Below are positions 57,146 to 64,000 of a stretch of 64,000 nt of DNA, one piece after another; the first letter of the stretch is position 1; each line of letters opens with the position of its first letter. Under the pieces are notes generated by a model. It saw nothing but the letters and a program-made list of their open reading frames with translations, did not search any database and had not been told where the DNA came from. The stretch covers positions 62,001-126,000 of the forward strand of contig JBBMOL010000137.1 of NCBI GenBank assembly GCA_037954665.1, written 5' to 3'. This DNA is from Laguncularia racemosa. Taxonomy: Eukaryota > Streptophyta > Magnoliopsida > Myrtales > Combretaceae. The translations under genes were made by a program, and so were the position numbers.

Positions 57146-57746
57146 ATGTCTTCAAAACACTTGCTACTACTATTGCTTGGCATGGTGCTTATAACTACCA
57201 TCGTACTCGCTGATGAAAAAGACCTAAGCTACCACTCGAAAGACCACAAACCACCACACAATGGTAAATCTCCACAAGGTCACATGCTAGTTAAGGAAAC
57301 TCAGGATTCTTATGATGATAAATCTAGTCACAAAGTGCCACCAAAACATGATAAGCCCCGATACGACGGTCATCATGGACATGTCCTCATTGAGGAAATC
57401 GAAGATGAAAGAAAGTAAGAACCCTACAAAGGTAAGGGTGGTAAGAAACCTCTATGCTAAGGCCATGTTCTCATTGAGGAAGAAAGTGAAGGCTTAGAGA
57501 AGAAGGAAGGACCAAGAAAAGATAAGGTTGGCAAAAAGCCTCCACATGGGGGGTCATATCCTCATTGAGGAAAGTGAAGACTCAAAGAAGCCTCTAAAGG
57601 GCAAAGAAGGTAAGCTACCCCATGATGGTGGTCACCACAATCACATTTTTGCTGAAGAGTCTACGGATGAATCCAAGCCCCCAAAAGCATTGAAACTTGG
57701 TCGACCTGAGAAACCTAAATGTCCCCTACATCCTAATGAGAATTGA
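57146..57746 (+). pseudogene. Copy 3 of secreted His-rich repeat protein, inactivated
   Basis: The start codon at 57146 opens a signal peptide almost the same as copy 1 (MSSKHLLLLLLGMVL, then VLADEKD). The N-terminal motifs follow: GHMLVKETQD and HDKPRYDGHHGHVLIEE. A TAA at 57416 replaces the CAA of copy 1, a second TAA lies at about 57458, and one extra G in a run of G near 57547 shifts the frame. The C-terminal part is open in the new frame (57528-57746) and ends GHIFAEE-like NHIFAEESTDESKPP and HPNEN. It has about two fewer 30-residue units than copy 1. Sequence similarity is high throughout, so it died after the family formed. Confidence 0.9.
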
Positions 57747-57849
57747 GTCAGTTCTTCATTGTATCGATGTAGTAAGATAGGAGATAAATTAAATAATGGA
57801 CGTAAGTGATGTTTGTGACATTGTATCCTCCTATTGTATTAATACCCTA

Positions 57850-58570
57850 TCGGCTTCCGATTTATCATAATTACAATCTACCACAAACCGGGAGGCTCTT
57901 TATTAGGACACATGCAAATCTTAGCTATAATTTCCAAGTTCAATCATTTTTCTTTTTGGGTTGTTGATCCTGCATACTTTGTGAACATAGAGTGTCATGC
58001 TCTAGATCTCATAAAGGAACAAAGTGGCTTTAGCAACTATTAAGTGAAAATGAAAATACAAAAATTAATAAAAGGTCCAAGAAGTCCAAAAAGAAATTTA
58101 AGAATTTATAGTATATAATTATTTAGTTTAATCAACTTTATCTGATTAACTATATTTAAATCTATAAGGGTGTACTTTGTGGTTGTGGTATTAATTTGAA
58201 TAGTTCAAGTGATTCAATCTTAATCCTTGTGAAGAGTGAGTTGAGGTGGAACTTTTTTCTTGTAAACTTTATACAACATAATGGACCCGCTGTTTTTTAT
58301 TATAAAGGAGTAAAAAAAAAGAAGAGAGAACTATATCAATATCACTGTTTAACCAACAACTAAATAAAATTTCCTTGGAGATATTGAAATACCTCAAATT
58401 GAAAAATAAAATGATAAAAGTAGTTTAAGTAATTAATATAGTGAATTAACCCAATTCGATAACGTTATGTAAAAATTTGTTTAAAATAAATAAAGATTAA
58501 TTTTCAAAATTTAATGGTTGAAAATTTTTAAATTTGCCTCACTATCCTTAGTGAGTAAAGACTAATAAAA
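57850..58570. other. Spacer downstream of copy 3
   Basis: AT-rich DNA without a recognisable gene or transposon end. Confidence 0.4.
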
Positions 58571-58579
58571 GGGGTATAA

Positions 58580-58879
58580 TAGTACAATGGAATTATTAAA
58601 TGATGCAAAAGACAATCTGCAATGCGCTAATCTCTTCTAGCCATTTAGGGTTTTCTTTTTTATGCTTTCTTGCCTCAACCTCAATAGCTCTTGAACTATT
58701 ACACCTAGCGGATAAAGGGACCTTCAATTCCCAGCCGCCAATCATCCACGCGGATCTCACTCTGTCCATCAAATATTCTTTGGGAACCAAGCACGGGAGC
58801 TGGAGGCAGAACCAAAAGGACAGCCCCACTTTTATATTTTAGCTGCAGGCTCAAAGAGGTGAGGGCTCCTGACTTTTGT
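58580..58879. other. Higher-GC stretch, possible exon or promoter
   Basis: Open frames exist on both strands (58600-58842 plus, 58596-58829 minus), neither with a recognised family. Base composition is less AT-rich than the neighbours and the following sequence appears coding, so this may be the start of the gene split by copia H. A possible splice donor, agag followed by gtgagg, sits near 58855. Confidence 0.3.
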
Positions 58880-59019
58880 TTTTGACCGATCAGTACCTAC
58901 TTCAAAGAGTTGGGATGACACAGCCAAAGCAGACCACGGCAGCTCCTCATTTTTTATTAACGAAAAAGACCACTCATTATTCTGGTTTTGCGGACTAGCT
59001 GAAGAGCAGAGGCGAGGAG
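58880..59019 (+). pseudogene. Left part of a host exon split by copia H
   Basis: A plus-strand frame open from about 58861 reads SVPTSKSWDDTAKADHGSSS near 58890 and NEKDHSLFWFCGLAEEQRR up to the insertion. It continues in frame on the other side of element H at 63587. Composition and charge pattern look like a real protein. I do not recognise the family. Confidence 0.45.
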
Positions 59020-59175
59020 TGTTCGGAAGAGCTTGTTTATTCCTTCTTCTCTTCTATTTTGTACAAGTATATTTTCAAGGGAAAAGAAACTACATCTATC
59101 ATATATACAATGTTATTCTATTTTTGTTCTAAATATTTGGTTTCTCCTATTCTAGAGATTGTAGAATATTCAATA
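59020..59175 (-). repeat. 3' LTR of element H
   Basis: It runs from tgttcggaag to attcaata and matches 63398-63581 apart from a gap of about 28 bp. Confidence 0.9.
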
Positions 59176-59215
59176 CTCTCCCTCAAGTTGGTGCAAAGAT
59201 ATCTTCCATGCCCAA

Positions 59216-59842
59216 CTAGATAAGTGAATTATGAAATATTCTACTCGAGACACCTTTTGTTAACATATTAGCTAATTGTTCTTCTGACTTCACAAAAGGA
59301 AATTGAACTATCTTCTCTTCAAGCTTTTCTTTGATGAAGTGTCTATCAATCTCGACATGCTTTGTTCTATCATGCTGAACTGGATTTTGTACAATTTCAA
59401 TAGTAGCTTTATTGTCACAAAAAAGTCTCATTGGATATTCAGATGTGTATCTAATTTCTTTCAACATCTCTCTTAGCCAAAGTAATTCACATAGTCCTTT
59501 AGCCATACCACGAAATTCCGCTTCTGCACTTGACAATGCCACCACCTTTTGTTTCTTGCTTCTCCATGCTACCAGGTTTCCACCAACAAATGTTAAGTAT
59601 TCGGATGTCGACTTCCTATCTGTAATACTTCCAGCCTAGTCTACATCTGAGTATCCATCCACATGGAGATGATTGTGTTTCCTAAACAGAATTCCTCTCC
59701 CCGGTGATCCCTTTAAGTATCGTAGTATTTGCTTCACAGCTTCCATATGTTTTTCACTTGGATTATGCATAAATTGGCTCAACAGATTTATTGTATATGC
59801 AATATCGGGTCTCATGTGGGATAAGTATATCAATTTTCCCAC
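59216..59842 (-). pseudogene. RNase H of element H
   Basis: 59636-59842 reads GKLIYLSHMRPDIAYTINLL and KQILRYLKGSPGRGILFRK. After a stop at about 59637, 59216-59545 reads MVALSSAEAEFRGMAKGLCE and TKHVEIDRHFIKEKLEEKIV, the copia RNase H end. Confidence 0.88.
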
Positions 59843-59936
59843 TAGTCTCTAAAATCTTTCCTTATTTGTGGGAGCTTGATGTTGAGATTCTCTAAGTTTA
59901 TGATTCTGAACAATTGGAGTGTCTATAGGTTTACAA

Positions 59937-60656
59937 TCAAGCAATCCCTATTTTCGCTAACAAATCAAGGATATACTTCCTTTCTGAGAGAAAGATCCCT
60001 TGTTTTGATCTCATTACTTCAATCCCAAGGAAATATTTTAGGCCTCCCAGATTTTTCATTTCAAATTTTGATGCTAGCTGATTCTGAAGTCTTCCCATCT
60101 CCTCATCATCATTCCTTGTAATGATCATGTCATCCACATAAATAATCAATGTTGTTATCATTTCTTTCCGATGCTTTAGGAACAAGGTGTGGTCTGAGTT
60201 GCACTATTTATAGCCATAGTTCTTCATCGCCATACTGAATCGTCCAACCCATGCTCTTGAGGATTACTTTAACCTGTATAACGCCTTCTCCAACCTGCAC
60301 ACCATCCCTATTTGTGATGCAGTGAACCCTGGTGGGATATCTATGTACACCTCTTCTTCTAAAGTTCCATGTAGGAATGCCTTCTTTACATCAAATTGAA
60401 GTAGTGGCCAATCCAGATTTGCAGCAAGCGAGAGTAATACTCTGACAGTATTTAGCTTCGCCACGGGTGAGAATGTTTCTTGGTAGTCAATGCCATACAT
60501 TTGAGTGTATCCTTTTGCCACTAGCCGTGCTTTGTATCTATCTATCGTCCCATCGGCTTTATGTTTAATTGAAAACACCCATTTGCATCCTACCACTTTC
60601 TTCTCTTTTAGTATTAGCACAAGCTTCCAAGTATCATTCTTTTGGAGTGCATTCAT
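59937..60656 (-). pseudogene. Reverse transcriptase of element H
   Basis: 60264-60656 holds KKVVGCKWVFSIKHKADGTI and LVAKGYTQMYGIDYQETFSP, then FDVKKAFLHGTLEEEVYIDI. 59937-60185 holds LIIYVDDMIITRNDDEEM, with the YVDD catalytic motif, and LGIEVMRSKQGIFLSERKYI. They are separated by a short stop-containing stretch. Confidence 0.88.
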
Positions 60657-60898
60657 TTCCTCGTTTATAGCCTTAACCCATTTAGGATCCTATAAGGCTT
60701 CTTCTATGAACTTGGAACGTTCTCAAATGACAGTTGGTTTATCGGGTTCTTCAGTGGTCGTGTCATCCTCTTAGTGCTAATGTGGTGTGCAATCGAATAT
60801 TTCTCCTTGGTTTCACCATGGTTTAGTGTATAGCGATTTGGTGGTTTGCCACAATTGTTTCTGAAAGGCAATTTATAATTAGAAGATGGATTAGAAGA

Positions 60899-61669
60899 TT
60901 ATACCTTTACTGCATCCTCAAGAGCTTGGTCCGTTGGTACTAAACCTGGAATTGTATCTTGTTCCAGTGGGAGTTGCTGTTTTCGCCCTTCACTTTCTTC
61001 ATTTGCAGATTCAGTGGATCCTCTTTCTCCCATGTTTTCATGGAGGTGACTGTTGCTCTCATTTTGGAAGATTGATATACACCGAACGGCACATGGGTCA
61101 ATCTTAGTTTGTTTTGCCTTATGCAGATGAACATATACTGCACATCCGAACACCTTTGTAGGAAGCATTAAAATTGAGGACAATGGTTCATGTCGAGCTA
61201 AGACTTGTAATGGAGTTTCGTAGTTCAACACTTTGGAAGGCATGCGATTCATCAAGTATAAAACAGTAGTTACTACATCAGTCCAAAATCTCCTAGGAGC
61301 ATTAGCCGATATCAAGAGGGCTCTGGTTGATTCGAGTATGTGTCTATTCTTTCTTTCTGCTATACCATTCTATTGTGGGGTATGTGCACATGTTGTCTCA
61401 TGATTTAGCCCATGAGTCCTGAAATACTTCCTCAATTCTATGTTAACAAATTCCCCCCCATTATCAGTACGAAGTATTCGCAAATTGGTCGAGAATTGCA
61501 TCCTAACCATAGTGTTAAACGTTTGGAAAATCTCAGTAACTTCACTCTTATTCTTCATCAAATATAGCCATGTCATACGAGTACAATCATCAGCAAAAAT
61601 CACAAGCCATTTTATTCCTGAAGATATTGAAATAGGTGCAAGTCCCCAAATATCTGAATGCACTAACAT
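60899..61669 (-). pseudogene. Integrase of element H
   Basis: 61370-61669 includes LVHSDIWGLAPISISSGIKW and LRTDNGGEFVNIELRKYFRT with both Asp regions and ends near the DDE Glu stretch at a TAG. 60899-61315 continues FWTDVVTTVLYLMNRMPSKV and the variable linker. Confidence 0.88.
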
Positions 61670-61739
61670 AAATGGTTTGTTGCATCTTTTATTGCTTATT
61701 GGATATGTAACTCTATGACTCTTAACTAAAATACACGAC

Positions 61740-62230
61740 TAACATTTTAGCAATCTATCAAGAATGTCATAAAATAAACTCGGAAACAAATACTTCATAT
61801 AAGTAAATGACGGGTGTCCTAGTCAGCGATGCCACAGCCTGATGTCCTACTACTTAGTGTCCTCCTTGCTAACCTTGTGTACTCTGCTCCCACTGAACTC
61901 CTCCAAGTAATATATCCCCTCTCGTTTAGTACCACGACCAATAATCTCCTTGGTGAGAATGTCTTGAAATATACAAAATTTAGGATACATTAGGACACAG
62001 CAATTCAAATCCTCAATGACTTGCCCTACCGAGATTAATTTATTTGAGAGGGACGGAATAAAAAGAGTGTTCGGAAGATGAAGTGTGGGCGAAAAAACAA
62101 CTTCTCTAGAACCAGTTATAGGATATTTTCCACCATTCGCGTTTGTGATGTAGGTTCTGTTCGAATCAGTTTTCGTATTGATATCTCGAGGATCAAAAGT
62201 CATATGATCTGAGGTTCCGGAATCAATGAG
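61740..62230 (-). pseudogene. Protease end and integrase zinc region of element H
   Basis: 61850-62203 contains MTFDPRDINTKTDSNRTYIT and LFIPSLSNKLISVGQVIEDL, the standard copia block between protease active site and integrase. The region just right, 62205-62280, holds the active-site part in another frame (WLIDSGTSDHMT-like). Confidence 0.82.
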
Positions 62231-62296
62231 CCACCTTTGATTACCTAGTTCATCCTTTACTGAGGAACAATTTGCTTTTGCTGTGGATGACTCTCC

Positions 62297-63253
62297 CTAT
62301 GGGATAAAGGAGAGATTGGCTTTCGCGCTCATTATATCCATAGTAACATTTGCAGCATGGCCTACTTCTCGTTTCCTTTTCTCCTTTAATTCATGCCACC
62401 AATCTAGGTATCCATGTATCTTGAAGCAGGTCTCCTTTGTATGTTTGGTGTTTCCACAATGGGTGCAACTGTTCTCTTCCGTTTGATTCTTTGTTCTTGT
62501 GGCAGGACTTCTTTTTCTGTGTTGAAACATGTGAAGGGTAGGTTTCTGCCGTAGTTTTGGTCCTCCCCTGGATATCATTGCTACACTAGACAAGGTTTCT
62601 TCTTTCATCAACATCACACTTTATCTTTAATCTTCCCTTCTAACATATGCATATGCTTGTTCTACAGACGGAAGTGGCAGTATATGAAGTGTATCAGCTC
62701 GAATGCTATCCAAATGATCGTTAAGGCCGTCTAAGAAGGTGTACACTCTATCTTCCTGCAACATAGAGTTGTATTTCTCTATGTCAATATCACAATGCAC
62801 AAGATTTGGTCGCCTAAAATCAATTTCTCTCCATAATCCTTGAAGTGCATTGTAGTATGTTTCCAGTGATCCTCCATTCTGTCTCATTCTTGACACCTTT
62901 CGCTTTAGATCATAAACTTGTGAGGTATCGGTGCCATCGAAGTATGTTGTAGCAACCGCATCCTACACAGCTTTAGCAGTTGGAAATTTGATATAGTTTC
63001 CAATCAAGTTTTGTTCCATAGAGCTAATTAGCCATCCTTTAATGACGGCATTCTTTGTTCTCCATCTTCTAAACATTGGATCTGTTTCCATCGGCTTTGG
63101 TGAGTCTCCATTGATGTAGCCCAGCTTGTCTTTGGCCGCAATGTACATCTCCATAACTTGCGACCAGATGCCGTAGTTTGTTCCATCCAGTTTTACACCC
63201 ATTGACGTGAGAACTAGATCAATAGTTGTTGGTATGGATGTTTGATGTAGCAT
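62297..63253 (-). pseudogene. Gag of element H
   Basis: 62963-63253 starts MLHQTSIPTTIDLVLTSMGV and continues KLDGTNYGIWSQVMEMYIAA. 62627-62896 reads MSRMRQNGGSLETYYNALQG and FLDGLNDHLDSIRADTLHIL. 62297-62617 carries the zinc knuckle CTHCGNTKHTKETC and HGYLDWWHELKEKRKR. Two stops separate the frames. Confidence 0.88.
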
Positions 63254-63381
63254 CTATGTTATTCTTGATGTTAAATCATCAAGAATAGTGGGGTCTGTCC
63301 GAGAAGAGCCAGTCGAAGGTGTTTGATCTCCCATTGATCTTCCTTTTCTGATTCTTTTACTTTGTTGGTGCTAGATCTTTT

Positions 63382-63397
63382 CCATGCTCTAATACCA
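63382..63397 (-). promoter_or_regulatory. Primer binding site, element H
   Basis: The minus strand reads tggtattagagcatgg directly inside the right LTR, the usual copia primer site for initiator methionine tRNA. Confidence 0.88.
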
Positions 63398-63581
63398 TGT
63401 TCGGAAAAACTTGTTTATTCCTTCTTCTCTATCAATATATATAGAGTAGATACAATCTTCTATTTTGTATAAGTATATTTTCAAGAGAAAAGAAACTACA
63501 TTTATCAAATATACAATGTTACTCTATTTTTGTTCTAAATATTTAGTTTCCCCTATTCTAGAGATCGTAGAATATTCAACA
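63398..63581 (-). repeat. 5' LTR of element H
   Basis: It runs from tgttcggaaa to attcaaca, 184 bp. It is the fuller of the two copies. Confidence 0.9.
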
Positions 63582-63586
63582 AGAAG

Positions 63587-63661
63587 AACTTCTTGAGAAA
63601 CTGCAAAGTGCTTCATTGGATGCGGCTACTCAATATATGGATGACCTTAAAAGAAAAATTG
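63587..63661 (+). pseudogene. Right part of the split host exon, ending at a splice donor
   Basis: In frame with 58880-59019 after removing element H and one target copy, it reads ELLEKLQSASLDAATQYMDD and LKRKI, then ends at a good plant donor, ttg followed by gtatgtttc (GT at 63662). The helix-rich, charged sequence suggests a coiled-coil segment. Identity unknown. Confidence 0.45.
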
Positions 63662-64000
63662 GTATGTTTCTCCAAGTATCAAAGAGGTTGTGGGAGTGAG
63701 AGACCTAAAGTGAGCTTGACAAAAATACAATGGAGTGGCAGAGCTCGTAAGAACGATATGGAGAGTGTACGAAGTTGATGAAGAGATTGCTTGAAGCTTG
63801 CTTTGTGATTGCTAACGGCAAGATGCTTTAATGTTTTTCCAGTGTGTCATCTAAACTCTTCATAGAGTCGGCGACTCTGTCTGCGAAGAAAGTTTTCCTT
63901 TCAAGTTGATTGAATCTGTTCTAATGAGGTATATTAATATTATGTATACTAACATAATTAACATTATACCCTTAACAGTCAAAACAAAGAGGTGACCTGC
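63662..64000 (+). other. Probable intron after the split exon
   Basis: From the GT donor to the window end no acceptor-exon pair could be recognised. A 61-codon open frame that crosses the donor (63593-63778) is in a different frame from the exon and is likely chance. Confidence 0.3.

Larger units (their letters stand above)
59020..63581 (-). mobile_element. Ty1/copia retrotransposon H, well preserved
   Basis: 4562 bp on the minus strand. LTRs are 59020-59175 and 63398-63581. Target duplication is aggag (59015-59019) and agaag (63582-63586), one base different. Copia order is clear: gag, protease, integrase, RT, RNase H. Frames are long with few stops. The left LTR is about 28 bp shorter than the right because it lacks the stretch around atcaatatatatagagtaga. 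Confidence 0.92.

Overview
The window is AT-rich, transposon-laden plant nuclear DNA, almost certainly from a dicot. The evidence is Ty3/gypsy and Ty1/copia elements with initiator-Met-tRNA primer sites, CACTA, hAT and Mutator-like DNA transposons, TATA-box promoters and GT-AG introns. I cannot name the species. Most open reading frames are fragments of decayed transposons. Only one intact host gene is convincing.

The non-transposon backbone is a segmentally duplicated block carrying a small gene for a secreted His/Lys/Pro-rich repeat protein. Copy 1 (about 4325-15500) holds the intact gene (14544-15326, 260 aa). Copy 2 (about 16870-38008) keeps the upstream DNA and promoter, but the promoter is split by a solo LTR and the coding region is gone, cut off where a nest of gypsy elements begins. 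Copy 3 (about 56885-57850) is a pseudogene with two in-frame stops, one frameshift and fewer repeats. All three promoters share a CATGCATG (RY) motif just upstream of the TATA position. Copies 1 and 2 act as filled and empty sites for each other, which fixes the ends and target duplications of several insertions.

Layout. 1-2300: decayed CACTA transposase (minus). 5086-8095: internally deleted gypsy element (minus) with ggagt target duplication. 8799-10108: non-autonomous hAT element with 19-bp inverted ends and 8-bp target duplication. 14544-15326: repeat-protein gene. 17235-18726: Mutator-like element that seems to carry part of a GRF zinc-finger gene; a second fragment of it lies at 20234-20567 between 258-bp direct repeats. 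21943-30386: complete but dead chromovirus-type gypsy element with 1.8-kb LTRs. 30622-35271: decayed copia. 37054-37945: solo LTR. 38009-43464: gypsy A, truncated at its left end. 43465-51018: gypsy B, interrupted by a 1532-bp solo LTR (46716-48247). 51019-55700: gypsy C (minus), lacking gag. 57146-57746: repeat-protein pseudogene. 59020-63581: well-preserved copia H (minus), inserted into what looks like a coding exon of an unidentified gene (about 58880-59019 plus 63587-63661).

The most interesting items are the 30-residue-periodic secreted His-rich protein and its three-copy history, the GRF zinc-finger capture, and an ACACGGCCGTGT-like palindrome that recurs in five otherwise unrelated transposon families.
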